Both the position numbers and the translations under genes were made by a program. Below, in pieces: positions 9,417 through 20,479 of a DNA stretch of 64,000 nt. Position 1 is the first letter of the stretch, and the number at the start of each line of letters is the position of its first letter. The notes beneath the pieces were generated by a model. That model had not been told where the DNA came from and made no database searches. It saw only the letters and a program-made list of their open reading frames with translations. Source of the DNA: Gracilaria vermiculophylla (Eukaryota; Rhodophyta; Florideophyceae; Gracilariales; Gracilariaceae); NCBI GenBank assembly GCA_019155205.2, contig JAHNZQ020000181.1, positions 670,113 through 734,112 on the forward strand. The letters run 5' to 3'.

Positions 9417-9783
9417 TGTAACAATCTAGAATAGTCCAGGTTATTCTAGGCTGTTCTGAAAGCATGCAAGCAAGGCATATTTAGCGTGGCATTTACGTTT
9501 TTAGTTTTTATTTTGCGTGAAGAATTTTATGTTGCATTGCTGTATCGCATCTAGATGTTTCTAAGTAGTGTTCTAGAAGAGTTTAGAGCAGTTGAGAAGC
9601 ATCTAGCTAGTACATTTGATATCTGTGATTATGCCACCTTTTAGGGGAGGTAAAATTCTCTATATAAGAGGTCGTAGAAGCCAAGTAGCGGCACCAACAT
9701 CCAGCCACGATTATTCACCAAGGAAAGTCATCATTTGAGTTTATTTCACCTATCGTCTTCGACCCAACTGGTCTTTCGTTTCA
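9417..9783 (+). repeat. 3' LTR of gypsy element A
   Basis: 367 bp, TGTAACAATC...TTTCGTTTCA, preceded by the purine tract AGAGAGGAGGTGGGAATAG. It pairs with 3885-4253 and is followed by the duplicated target CATCA. Confidence 0.9.
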
Positions 9784-12700
9784 CATCACTTCATATGAAA
9801 AATGACAATAATTGTTTCACAAAAAATGGTATTCAAAGTATTGACCCTATTGCAATAAGGCTTGGAAACGGATCATCAATGTACTCTACCAAGAAAGGGA
9901 ATGTTGATATGGAATTATTACAAAATGGAAAACTATTACCTATACCAGTCTAAGCTGTACTGTATGTGCCAGATATTGCAACAAATATATTATCTATTGG
10001 GAAGATAGACAAAAGAGGACACAAAATCTATTTCAATAATGCTTTATGTTCCGTAACATTGAAAACTTCAGATGAAACGCTATTTAAAATCAGAAACGAC
10101 AACGGAACGTATAGCTTTAAAAGTTTCAAGTTTATCACAGAGTTAAATTCAGCATATGCAGCCACTTTTACGGAAAAAAATCTATGGCACGCAGGACTTG
10201 GACATCTCGGAAAAACTGTTTTAAAACAAATGATTTCTAACAAAACGGCCCATGGTCTACCAGAAAAGTTAGAAAAGAAAAACATAAGTTGTTGCAAAAG
10301 TTGTGCTCTAGGATAAATGACCTCAAAATCACTTAAAGTCTCAGGAAAATTTTGTTCCAATGAAAAACTGGAACTCATACATATAGGCATATGTGGCCCT
10401 ATAGATACTACATCATAAGGAGGAAACTTCTATTTCATTACTTCTATTGACGACTTCACAAGAAAATCGTTTGCATATTTTCTAAAATCCAAATCGGAAG
10501 CTTTGAAGACGACAAAGTTTTTTTTCAAGATGATAGAAAACCAAAAAGAAAGAACTGTGAAAAGAATGAAAAGTGACATTGGAAAGGAATACATATCTAA
10601 ATCACTTCAGGATTTTTTAAGTGAAAAAGGAATAATCCATGAAACAACAAGATCTTACCAGCCTCCAGAAAACGGAATTGCAGAAAGATTGAACAGAACT
10701 CTTTGCCAAAAAGCAAGATGTATGCTTTATTTCAAAATAATTTCCAAATCGTTTTGGGCAGAAGCAATTCAAACAGCAAATGAAATAAGAAATATTTTAT
10801 GGACAAAAATTATTGAAAATTGTAGTGCATATCAAAATTGGTTTGGAAGAAAACCTGATGTCTCTAATTTACTTTTGACTAGCTGCAAAGCTTAGGTTTT
10901 TATTTCAATTAGTGAAAGAAGCAAATGGGATGCAAAATCAAGAGTCAGCAGATTCCTTGGATACAACAACAAAAATTATCGTTTTATGGATACTGCAACT
11001 GAGAAGTTGATGATATGTGGAGAAGCAAATTTTATTGAAGATGAAACTGTGGAATTAAAAATCGTAGAAACAAATTTTGATGAAAACGAAGACACTGAAG
11101 TACAAACTTTACTAGAATCAGACGGTTTGATCACTTCCAATAGAACATAAATGGTACAAAATGAAACAGATTGCAAAGTCAATATGCATCAAGAACAACA
11201 ACATTTATGAAGAAGTACGAGACTAAGAAAATCGCCGACATGGGTCACATTCGAACAAGCAGAAGCCTAAGAAAATACAAATTCGGGGACGAATATGATG
11301 CTCGCAGATCAAACGGAATCTAAAAATTTTAAGGAAGCATTATTAGAAAACAATTCTAAATTATGGATAGAAGCCATGAAGCAAAAAATAGTATCTCATT
11401 TTGAAAATGAAACTTGAATCTTGGTTCCAAAACTTTCTAACATACATATTCTATAGCTTTAGTAGGTTTTTATAATAAAACTAGAAACCAAAAATCAAGA
11501 ACAAATATTGAAAGCCAGACTGGTGTGTAAAGGATATCAAAAAAATATAGAATCGACCGTTTCGAAACATGTGCACCTGTGGTAAGAATGGCTTCATTGA
11601 GAACCATAATTGCTGTAGCTTTGGAAGAAAAATGTTTATAAGGCAATTGGATCTTCAAACGGCATTTTTAATTAGAGAACTTGATGGAGAAAGATATATG
11701 GAACAACTGAAAGGATTTATTGATATAAATAATCCTGAGCATGTTTTCAAAAGTCTTTTTATGGCTTAAAATAAGCACCAAGAGCATGGTAAGAACCAAT
11801 TACTAATGTGCTGCAAAGAATGAATTTTAAATCATCTTTCGCAGATAATGTAATTTTCTTTGGAATTCTGGAGGGCACAACAATTTTTATCGCTCTCTAT
11901 GTTGATAATATTGTCATTGCTAGTGATTCAGAAGCCGCAATCTCTACAGTGAAGCGAAAATTATCTTCTGCGTATAAAATGAAAGATCTTGGAATCCTTC
12001 GACATTTCCTTGGCATAGAGATTGATTATCATCGAGAAAAATGAATAATGAAATTACGTCAACAAACCTATGCAACTCAGATTTCAAAAGGATTCAATAC
12101 GAACTTTTGCAAAGGTATCAACACTCTAATGGTAGTAGACGTAAATTTAAAACGTGCAGAAGAAGAATTCACAAAATTTAATATTCCTCATCGAGAACTC
12201 ATAGTATCAATTATGTATCTGATGCTTGGCACTAGACCAGATTTCTGTTTCGCCATTTGAATTTTAAGTCAAATTACAGAACAGTACTCAGATGTTCACT
12301 GGAAAGCATGTGAAAATGTTTTACGCTACATACAGAAAACAAAAAACTATTTTCTTCTTTTTAATCGGACTATGGACAAAATTTTGAATGTATACAGTGA
12401 TTCGAGTTGCGGTAATACAATTAAAAGAAAATCCATTTCTGGATATGCAACATTTTACGGAAATTCATTATTATCGTGAAGTAGTAGGAAACAATATTCT
12501 GTGGCCCTGTCAATGAAAGAAGCCGAAATAATCGCTCTAAATAAAAGCTGTGAAAGAAGTACAGCGGCTTTCAAAATAACTGAAAGAACGTAAATCAAAT
12601 ATTTGTCTGCCTTTTACAGTTTATATAGACAATCAATCGAACATGCAATTGTCTAAAAGAGAAGGTGGACACGGAAAATTTAAAAAAAACGAAATAAGTT

Positions 12701-12855
12701 TCTTCTATGTCCAAGATTGTTTGGAGAAAAATTACGTTCGAATGGAATACTGCCCAACAGAGAACATGATTGCGGATATTCTTGTGAAACCTTTGACGAA
12801 AATCAAACACGAACTGTTTTCACAAGGTTTAGGACTTCAAGAATTTTCTACTTGA
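9784..12855 (+). pseudogene. pol: Pol of copia element B after the gypsy insertion
   Basis: The protease resumes at 9784. The pre-integrase finger is LWHAGLGHLGKTVLKQM with CCKSC at about 10180-10310. The integrase core has IDDF (first Asp, about 10449), KSDIGKEYIS (second Asp) and PPENGIAERLNRTL (Glu). The reverse transcriptase shows ARLVCKGYQKN-like and LDLQTAFL motifs, then LYVDNIVIAS at about 11898, where YVDN replaces YVDD, and LGILRHFLGIEI. RNase H has VYSDSSC and ENMIADILVKPL. At least eight stops or shifts occur, so this is a dead copy. Confidence 0.85.
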
Positions 12856-12861
12856 GGGAGG

Positions 12862-13141
12862 TGTTGTATAAGCAAGTAAAAGCTTCTTGAACAAAGTATA
12901 CATCTAGAACGATCTGGAAATTTCTAGAAGATTCTATAGAAGAACACCATATGCGTTATTAATGATTATAATAGAAAAGATATAGAACTATACAATATAG
13001 TAAAATGATGTAGGACACTATATAAGAACAGCATTTGCATTACACTTGACGGAAGAAAGAAATCAAGCCGATTGTGCTTGATAAAACGAAGATTGCGTTG
13101 ATTTAAGTCTATCAAAGCATTGTACTGCACAACCTACATTG
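12862..13141 (+). repeat. 3' LTR of copia element B
   Basis: 280 bp, TGTTGTATAAGC...CTACATTG, after the purine tract GAGGGAGG. It pairs with 2337-2618 and is followed by the target copy ACAAA. Confidence 0.88.
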
Positions 13142-13194
13142 ACAAATGTGAGTAGAGCAAGCAGGGCGCAAGTTTTTAACAACTTAAAAAATCA

Positions 13195-15205
13195 TGGCTA
13201 ACTGGACCTTTAAACCCTTTTCTGATATGCTCAAGGGCTTGATAAAATCTACCGAGCAGGATGAGGCATGCAGACATAATCTTGTGTTGATCCAATAGAG
13301 AAACATATTGCCAGATGTTTTCTGGCCAGAAAGAACCTCACTGCCTCAGAAACAGAAGAACCAATAGGTTTCGAGTCGTCACCCGAAGCGTTCAATCAGG
13401 TAGACGCAAATAGTTTCCAGGCTGTTCTACCATCAACCAACTGGTTGTTTACTGTGCCCACTACTACACGATTGGCTGCCCCACCGATTGTGCCACATGG
13501 TTCTAATCTTGGCGATATTCGCAGTGCCTTATAGAATATATATACAAGAAAGCCAAGAAGCATCGTACCAAATGGCAATGTTGCAATCTATACAGTAGTC
13601 GCAAGCCGTATGGAAAACATTCAGGTCATTAGCTTTCAGGGGAAGGTCGACGGGTTACCTACTATTTTGGTTCTGCTTATTCCCCCCACGCATCTGGCTA
13701 CTGCGTGGTACAATATGACTCCACGAAAACGCGCAACTCTCCATAGATATCGACACCAAAAACCAGAAGGACATGATTCATATACCGACGGGACGCAGAA
13801 CGCAACCTTACAGGATAGAAGCCAATCAAACTGAAACACTGCAGCATCAGGTACGGAATATGCAACAGGTCACCCCCCCGAATTTAGAGATGCCAAAGCC
13901 GCATGCTGATACACAGGAGAATAACAAATAACGGTAAGACACGAGAACACTCCTGATAGAATACTGAATCGCGACAACACAGACCCTTCGGAAGCTAGGA
14001 CGAGTCGAAAACCAACTCTTCTTAACGAAGTACGGAGCGCTGCACGAGTGAACCCAATTTGTATCATGAAAGATGACATTTATAAATCTTCTATCATCCT
14101 TAAAGCCTCCGATGTAAGAATAGTACCATGTATAGCCATGTTGGACACAGGCCCCAGACCAAATCTGCTCGCCAAGAAGCTGTTCATAACTGAAGCATTT
14201 CAGAACTTTTAAGAAGTACACCTGCTGAGTCTTTTGGCGTATGCAAATCAACTGCAACTTTCGACCATTAACTCTATTCACCTGCACGTAATAGTGGAGA
14301 ACATGATCTTCTTCATGCCTTTCATCTTCAATAATCAATTGGAACAAGACTGCATACGGAGAATACGTTCAATAACCGCCAGACGAAGGCTAATACTCCC
14401 CCTACCGGTGCGATTGCTCTCCAGAAGGGCATCCATATAAACATTGTTGGCCGCGCTGTTTGTGTCAAATAACCGCAAGGTAGTAACCAACCGACATGTG
14501 TCGGTAGTGTGTCCACCCAGTTACGACTGTAGGCAACACATAGCAATAAAACACATTCGAGCAATACAAGGAGAGGAAATCCCGAAGAAACACCGATGTC
14601 CGTTTCTTAATTCGCATTTTTAACAAATACCGTTTGTTTATCAGAAGCATTGTCACGATTACCACTCCCCTAAACAGAAGATTACAGAAAGACTACACGG
14701 AAAGCTTCAAATACGTAGTGGATGGTGAAATACAGCCTGTCTTGACTGTACCGGCTACGCTTCTTACCCTCTCGGTCTTAGCCCTGCTCAAGTTGAAAAG
14801 CCCGCATATATTGTATGCAGACGCATCAGCTACACAGGTAAGATGCTGCCTCTTGCAGAAGCTGAAAATGGACTTAAACCAACGAACGAATATTGGAGCA
14901 GAGAGCTACCTCCTGCGGAAGTGAAATATTCCGTAACGGAATATAAATGTTTTGCGGTACTATGGATAATGCTGAGGCTCAGTTTCTACCAGTATGGGGC
15001 TAAGTTGATTCACCGGATAGGCCAAAGAGTTTAACGGTGGATTCTTGGCCTTGCAGATGCACCTGGACAACTGGGAAGACAGAGGTTAGAATTGCCAGAG
15101 CTTCAAAATGAAGTCAAATATCGAAAGAGAAGAAAGCAGAATCTGACGGTCGCGTTATCGTATCTAAAAACAAATAGATTAGCAGGAAAACCGCCAGAAG
15201 AAGAA
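13195..15205 (+). pseudogene. Ty3/gypsy remnant F (protease, RT end, RNase H)
   Basis: A broken internal region. A protease-like stretch reads IVPCIAMLDTGPRPNLL, with canonical D-T-G at 14144-14152. The end of the reverse transcriptase is TITTPLNRRLQKDYTESFKY (14652 on). RNase H follows: HILYADASATQVRCCLLQ and ELPPAEVKYSVTEYKCFAVLW, then LELPELQNEVKYRKRRKQN to about 15200. The catalytic palm of the reverse transcriptase is missing between about 14350 and 14640, so a deletion has occurred. The segment 13195-13860 in front should be Gag but shows no motif I can name. It meets gypsy E tail to tail at about 15205. Confidence 0.65.
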
Positions 15206-16101
15206 TGTATCACTTCGGAGGCCCTGTCAGTTTGTGGGTGGCCCAAAGAGGTCATTCGAAGCTTCACACCGCATAAAGAGAACCAGCTTTTCCAGAACTT
15301 GGGGATAGAATGGGGGTCTCGATCTGATGTTTTGGAGTCCGTTAGTCCATGATGAGGGTAGATGTGCTCAAAGAAAAGACCAGCAAAGTCATGAGCCTGA
15401 TCCGTTTCTTTGCATCGCACAAAGCGCACTCGTCGAGAGAGGCGGTTCACCCACGTCGAGATAAAATCGAAGCCACGATCAGTGCGGAGTAGTTTTACAA
15501 TGAATTCCGTTGCTAGAAGACCCCAACGGCGCGTAGAAACCGGTAGGGCGGTCGGATCATTCAATGTCTGCCCATGAAAGACCTTTTGCTGCTGGCATGT
15601 GCTGCATCCCGCACAGTAACGTGAAACATCTCTGATTTTTTGCTTCCAATTAAAATCTGCCAGACGTGCCAATGTCCTAGGAAAGGCAAAATGACCGCCC
15701 GCGGGAGAGTCATGCGCATGCTCAAGAACCTTGCGACGGGCCTGTGAAGGGATATAGAGTCGCCCTTCGTACAATAAACGCCAATCATCTAGACGAAAGG
15801 ACGGTAGACGAGTTTCGATACGCTTATGTTGTTTGACATCTTGCGGCCAGACGCCGTTCAGAGCAACAAAGATAGGTGCAAACTGCTGGTCTGCGGCATA
15901 ATCTCCAATCTCCTTTTGTAAAGCGGAGAGCGGTTGTGTGGTGGACATCAAATTCGATAACTCAAGACGATGTGAGATATGCGATAAGGCGTCGCCCAGG
16001 ACATGGATCCGCCCCTTCTGAAGGTTCACTTCATGAATGTTAAAAGAGGCAAGCAGGTCCGGCCAACGAGCTTCCCGGCGGTTGAGGGTCTTCTTTGTCA
16101 A
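15206..16101 (-). pseudogene. RNase H end and integrase of gypsy element E, truncated
   Basis: Starts inside RNase H (EVNLQKGRIHVLGDALSHI). The zinc finger is intact: LEHAHDSPAGGHFAF and CAGCSTCQQQK, an H-H-C-C set. The core has LATEFIVKLL where the first Asp (usually TDF) reads Glu, SKTSDRDPHS with the second Asp, and GHPQTDRASEVI with the Glu. After EVI (about 15206) the similarity stops, so the C-terminal domain and any chromodomain are lost at the junction with remnant F. Confidence 0.78.
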
Positions 16102-16221
16102 AAAGTTCTAAAAAACCTGATTGTCCGTAGTAACATCGAAGGAGAAACCCTAGAGGTAAGAGGGAAATCGCATGAGAGCAAAGATGAGTCCAAGAAGCTC
16201 ACGTTCGCTGGTAGTATAATT

Positions 16222-17547
16222 TTATTCGGCCGCCGTCAGCTTGCGCGACGTGTACGTGATAACCCGATCAGCTCCAGAATCATCAAGTTGGGTTAGGGTA
16301 GCGCCCACCCCCGTTGGCGAGACATCGATATGAACACAGAACGGTCTGTTCCAATCCGGGGGTATGAGCACAGGAGCGGTGACCAATGCGGACTCTAAAT
16401 CGCGAAAGGCTCCAGATGCGGCGTCATCCAAGGCTCGAATTCCAATGCCCTTCTGTGTGAGACGAGTCAATGGGACGGCTTGGAAAGAAAAGTGGAGAAT
16501 AAAGCGGCAGAAGAACTGCACAAGCCCCACGAAACTGCGCAGCTCCGTTAGCGTCTGAGGGATAGGCCAGTTTATAACAACCTCCGTCTTCTCGGGGTGA
16601 ACTCGGATCCCAGCGCGACTGACAATCAGTCCAAGGAACTCGGTTTCGGATTTCAAGAAATCACATTTATTGAGAGACGCATGAAGCTTATGTTGTCGAA
16701 GCCACTGCAGGACCGCACGGACATGGTCGAGATGCTTCTCTCGTGTACGACTGTAGTTCAGAATATCATCGATATAAAACACTAGAAATCTGTCATTGTA
16801 GTCCTGAAAAAATCTGTTCATGAGTCCCTGGAATGTAGCTGGAGAGTTGCAAAGGCCCATCAGCATCACCAGATACTCGAATCGGCCGTACTTGGTGTTG
16901 AATGCTGTCTTCTCGATGTCACGGGGACGAAGGCGAATATGATGAAAACCCGTCTTCACATCGAGCTTCGAAAAGTACGAGGCCTGGACGAGCCTGTCAA
17001 ACATCTCTTCAGAACGAGGAATCGGTGCGCGATTCCGTTTAGTGATACGGTTAAGCGCGCGGTAGTCAACGACCCCACGAAGACCGTCGCCACTCTTCAC
17101 AAAAAACAAAGGAGCCCCAAACGGCGGGTGCCTCGGGCGGATCTTACCCGATTTCAGAAGTTTGTTCACGTATTCACGAGCTTCAACCAGCTCTGCTGGA
17201 GACAGCTGATAGAGTGTACGGTACGGCGGTTTGGACCCGGGCTGAATATCAATGCTATGCTCGACATTGTGCTCCGGGGGTAGCCCTGCAGGCAGTTCGG
17301 GTTGGAAAAAGTCCTCAAACTCGTTCAAGATAAAGCGAAGATCCTCATCAAACGAAGAAAGAAGAGCTTGTTTCGGGGTGAGGGAAGAGGGGTCCTTGGA
17401 AATGATGTTACACGATAGAGCGAGGCGAGAAACAGCTTGGTATATCGTTGTGTTGCTTGGAAACTTGCGAAGAAGCTTCCGGAACCGTTTCACGCCAAGC
17501 GATGTTACATGCAGCGGCTGTAAGCGGGCAACAACCCTTGCATTCAA
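16222..17547 (-). CDS. Reverse transcriptase and RNase H start of gypsy element E
   Basis: 441 codons, open throughout. The linker holds LPAGLPPEHNVEHSIDIQPG and SKPPYRTLYQLSPAELVEA. The palm has GVVDYRALNRITKRNRAPIP, FSKLDVKTGFHHIRL (first Asp), FEYLVMLMGLCNSPATFQ and LVFYIDDILNYSRT with YIDD. The connection (ELRSFVGLVQFFCRF) and the first RNase H strand with its catalytic Asp (FCVHIDVSPTGVGATLTQL) follow; the ORF stops after SRKLTAAE at 16222. The length of the open frame suggests a fairly recent copy compared with its neighbours. Confidence 0.9.
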   Translation of the reverse strand: MNARVVARLQPLHVTSLGVKRFRKLLRKFPSNTTIYQAVSRLALSCNIISKDPSSLTPKQALLSSFDEDLRFILNEFEDFFQPELPAGLPPEHNVEHSIDIQPGSKPPYRTLYQLSPAELVEAREYVNKLLKSGKIRPRHPPFGAPLFFVKSGDGLRGVVDYRALNRITKRNRAPIPRSEEMFDRLVQASYFSKLDVKTGFHHIRLRPRDIEKTAFNTKYGRFEYLVMLMGLCNSPATFQGLMNRFFQDYNDRFLVFYIDDILNYSRTREKHLDHVRAVLQWLRQHKLHASLNKCDFLKSETEFLGLIVSRAGIRVHPEKTEVVINWPIPQTLTELRSFVGLVQFFCRFILHFSFQAVPLTRLTQKGIGIRALDDAASGAFRDLESALVTAPVLIPPDWNRPFCVHIDVSPTGVGATLTQLDDSGADRVITYTSRKLTAAE

Positions 17548-17939
17548 AGCGTATTCCCGAACTGAGATAAATCACTTGCCATAGTCAATTTCGGGGTTTT
17601 CCATTGCGTGCCAGGGATCCGTAACAAGACATCATAACGGCAATCTGCAACCAGCAAAGTCCCCATAAACACGTAATCGCCGACTTCAAAAGTCTCTCTA
17701 GTACGTTCTGTGGGGATCTCATTCGAACCGCGTTTAGAGTGATTGACGTCCATCAAGGTAGGCGTAAATTGAAAGGAATCTCTGTACGGCTCCGCAGAAC
17801 TGTGCAATAGGACATTTGCAGAGCAGCCATCATCCTTAAAGATCGAAACTGGGATGGAATTTAAGGTTCCGTCCATAACAAGGAGCGGAACACATGGAGC
17901 GCTACCGAGACCGCTAGGTAGCTGCTCGGCAAATGACAC
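17544..17939 (-). CDS. Retropepsin-like protease of gypsy element E
   Basis: The core reads VPLLVMDGTLNSIPVSIFKDDGCSANVL; DDGC is at 17823-17834, the same departure from D-S/T-G as gypsy A. The C-terminal signature is VADCRYDVLLRIPGTQW (family form 'D-V-L-L-G-M/I-x'). The end overlaps the reverse transcriptase ORF by a few bases in another frame, so a frameshift, programmed or accidental, would be needed to join them. Confidence 0.75.
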   Translation of the reverse strand: MSFAEQLPSGLGSAPCVPLLVMDGTLNSIPVSIFKDDGCSANVLLHSSAEPYRDSFQFTPTLMDVNHSKRGSNEIPTERTRETFEVGDYVFMGTLLVADCRYDVLLRIPGTQWKTPKLTMASDLSQFGNTL

Positions 17940-17992
17940 GTTTGAAACAAGAGGTCCTACCGACGTAAAATGCTTTGGATGGAAAGGACCTT

Positions 17993-18845
17993 TTAGTTTT
18001 CCTTGCTATCAGACCCTATGTTTTCGGATTCAGCTAAAGCCGCAACCACGTTTGCGACGGCGGAGGAAGAGTGCATATTCCTACAGCGATGTTTATACGG
18101 ACGACATCGAAGTTTGTGGCACGTGAAACAGGCGTTTTTTTTGATGTCCTCCAGGCACTGCTTCGAGCGTGCACTTTGACGAACGTTAGTGATCCCGATG
18201 TCCATTGGTTCGGGAGCTCCATTATTTGAAGAGCCGCTGGCCTTACTGCCACAGGATGAGCCCGCATGACTGCCATTGGATGAACCACCAAGACTGAGAC
18301 CCTCAAAAGCGGCTTCAACACACATGACAATTTTTGTGGCTTCTTCGCGGGAAGTCGAAACTGTATGCCTTACGAACTTCAAATTGAATTATGGGGTTCA
18401 GCCCACTTACAAACTTGTCCCATACTTCACTGGAAGTCATGCCCGCAACCGTCAAAACAATGTTCCGAAAGCGTGAAAGATAGTATGCAACACTTTCGGT
18501 ATGTTAACAGGATCGGAGAGAATCTCTCGCTCGGCGTTCATGATCCTCTGGCAAAAATTCGCGTTTGATAGCTTCGGTACACTCCGTCCACGTCTTAGGC
18601 GCCGTATTCGCCTTCAAGACTGTGTACCACCAAATTACTGCCGTACCTGTGAGCAAAGTAGTCGCAAAAGATCTTCGATTTTCGTCAGTCAGTACAACAT
18701 TTCCATTCGCAAGCTCAATGAGACGGAAATATTGATCTACTTTGTACAGCCAAGTGTTAACAATGAGAAAATCTATATTGCCGCTGAACACTTCCTGCTT
18801 ATTCGGTTTCAAATTGATCGGCCCCGCGTTAGTTGCAGCTGCCAT
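17993..18845 (-). pseudogene. gag: Gag of gypsy element E with C-C-C-H knuckle, one frame break
   Basis: The N-terminal ORF (18504-18845) starts MAAATNAGPINLKPNKQEVF and carries the retrotransposon-Gag core NTWLYKVDQYFRL, LLTGTAVIWWY and HERRARDSLRS. The C-terminal ORF (17993-18382) is Ser/Gly-rich and then has PMDIGITNVRQ and the knuckle CFTCHKLRCRPYKH at 18089-18130, spacing C-X2-C-X4-C-X4-H. A frame break lies between about 18383 and 18503. The shared order of core, PMDI/MEID motif and knuckle with gypsy A supports homology. Confidence 0.75.
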
Positions 18846-19294
18846 AGTGACAAATGCACAGGGATGCTATCAGTTCAACAAGGGATGTGGGGTTATGGCA
18901 ACTATGTCGACGGCCCTCTTTACTGAGCCTTTACTGCTCTGCTGTGAGCTCTTAAATACACCCATAGTTATCCTTCCGCGCTCGTTCGCGCATCGTCAAC
19001 ACAGTCCTAATTACGCGACCGTTTTGGTCACTTTGTCAGGGCCCCTTTAAAGGCATTCCCAAGTGCTCTGTTGCAATGACAGTTACGTGCACTGACAACA
19101 GCATGAGAGTTCACCAATTCACAAGTCCTGTGTATCACTGTGATCTGCTTACATGCCCCAGTATCCTCCACGTCACTTCAGACCACGTACGCACATAGCC
19201 AGCAATCCAGTCTTCCAGCAATTTATTTAGCCAGAAATGTATTCAACTGGCATTGCCGTTAGCAAACAAGAAAAATTGGATTTTCAGTGAGAGC
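18846..19294. other. Probable 5' LTR/leader of gypsy E, not resolved
   Basis: No gene. By position this should be the leader and 5' LTR of gypsy E (- strand), but no matching copy is found to its left, so the limits cannot be set. Confidence 0.3.
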
Positions 19295-19549
19295 AAGGGC
19301 TCTTGCACCAACCTAATCTTGTTTTTATCTTGAAAATTCGGCTTGACTTCTTCCTTTCGTCAAACGTAGAGCGAGTACTGTTCTTATATGACGTTCTATA
19401 TGTTTTCTACCATATAGTATTGTTCCATATTTTTCTGGTATAAACCATTAAAAAAAGTACATTAAGTTCTTTTTTAGAACCTTTTAGAAGCTTCCTAATC
19501 CTTCTACACGTATACTTTGTTCAAGAAGCTTCTTCTTATTTCTCCAACA
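19295..19549 (-). repeat. Solo LTR related to copia element B LTR
   Basis: On the - strand it starts TGTTGGAGAAATAAG and contains AAGCTTCTTGAACAAAG, TATACGTGTAGAA, CATATAAGAACAG (TATA) and GACGAAAGGAAGAAGTC, in the same order as the copia B LTR. No internal element follows on either side, so it reads as a solo LTR. The inner (left) limit is approximate, and I saw no target duplication. Confidence 0.7.
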
Positions 19550-20479
19550 GAGGATCGATCCCTGTTTAGGAAATTTGCTGAATGTTTAGGCAAATTCGCC
19601 AAGTCAGTATGGACTGTCGTATACTATAGCTGACTGTCTAACTGGCTACAAATGTAGTAGTTAATTTGTGCCATTTACCAGCATTGTATTGTCAACCTCC
19701 ACATGTAGCAAGTACCAGCACGCGGCGAAGCGCGATATTAGATATTCCCAAAAGGAGGTCAAAACTACCACTCATTGGCCGCGGCACAGGATTGCATCCG
19801 TTGCTTGCAAGTCTGGCGGAAACATGCAAATGAGGCACCACAGTGTGGAAAATGAACCCTATATAAAAGATCTCCTCCGTGTAAGCGCCAAAACAACTTA
19901 AAGTCGAAGAAAATGCCCATAATGGAAGACGGACTTCAAAATATTTTAAAAACCTTCCAATATCGATAAATCAGATTGCAGAAAATAGGGGAATCGAAAA
20001 AGTATCGAGTTCAATAAATATATGAGTTGTTTTGTATTTTAGTTAGAATTTGTCTTTTTCCTCACGTTCTCTCTCGCTTCTCTTTGAACGGGAAGCATTG
20101 AGCTTTCAAAGGCTGCAAAACTGCGCCTGTTGCTGACTTGAAGGAACAAAATGTGCCTCCGTATCTCTTTCCCTATCACATATTATGACGGTAAGAAAGA
20201 GCCCGATGCCCCTTTTCACGTTTCGCAAACTGTACATAGTTTTCTTCCATGGCTTTTTTTTTGGTTCTCCCTGCGCGGACTTACGTATCCATCGCGCACT
20301 TTTCATCTTCGCTGTCATACAATTTGTATCATTTAATACAGTGAGCAAAGTACCTACGGCTGTTGCAGGCATCATGGCTGAACAGCCCCAAGCAAAACTA
20401 CTACTCACTATTCTACTTATTTTCGGTGCATTTGTATTGATTGCTGGCAGGACACAATAAGCAGCGTGCCGGAAGCCAC
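19550..20479. other. No recognised gene; decayed repeat DNA
   Basis: Short ORFs on both strands overlap (for example 20185-20460 +, 91 codons, with a hydrophobic C-terminus AKLLLTILLIFGAFVLIAG). None resembles a family I know, and they overlap a larger - strand ORF (20106-20552), so I assign none. Confidence 0.3.

Larger units (their letters stand above)
3885..9783 (+). mobile_element. Ty3/gypsy chromovirus-like retrotransposon A, full length
   Basis: LTRs at 3885-4253 and 9417-9783 flank an internal region encoding Gag, protease, reverse transcriptase, RNase H, integrase and a chromodomain-like C-terminus, the gypsy order. A perfect 5-bp duplication CATCA flanks it (3880-3884 and 9784-9788). 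A purine tract (9398-9416) precedes the 3' LTR. It sits inside the protease codons of copia B, so it is the younger insertion. Several in-frame stops make it non-autonomous today. Confidence 0.92.
2337..13141 (+). mobile_element. Ty1/copia-type retrotransposon B, full length, with nested gypsy A
   Basis: The element is bounded by related LTRs (2337-2618 and 12862-13141) and the 5-bp duplication ACAAA (2332-2336 and 13142-13146). Inside, in order, are a primer-binding site, Gag with CCHC knuckle, protease DSGAS, pre-integrase HHCC, integrase DDE, reverse transcriptase and RNase H: the Ty1/copia order. A purine tract (12854-12861) precedes the 3' LTR. A complete gypsy element (3885-9783) is inserted in the protease codons. 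Many stops and shifts show that it is inactive. Confidence 0.9.
15206..18845 (-). mobile_element. Ty3/gypsy retrotransposon E, internal region
   Basis: Right to left the region encodes Gag, protease, reverse transcriptase, RNase H and most of an integrase. It is a relative of gypsy A: the same KKIRP/GKIRP-xxPxGxPLFFV block, the same HVLGDALS motif, the same knuckle and protease variants. The integrase ends at the junction with remnant F, and I found no clear LTR pair, so the element is truncated at its 3' side. Confidence 0.82.
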
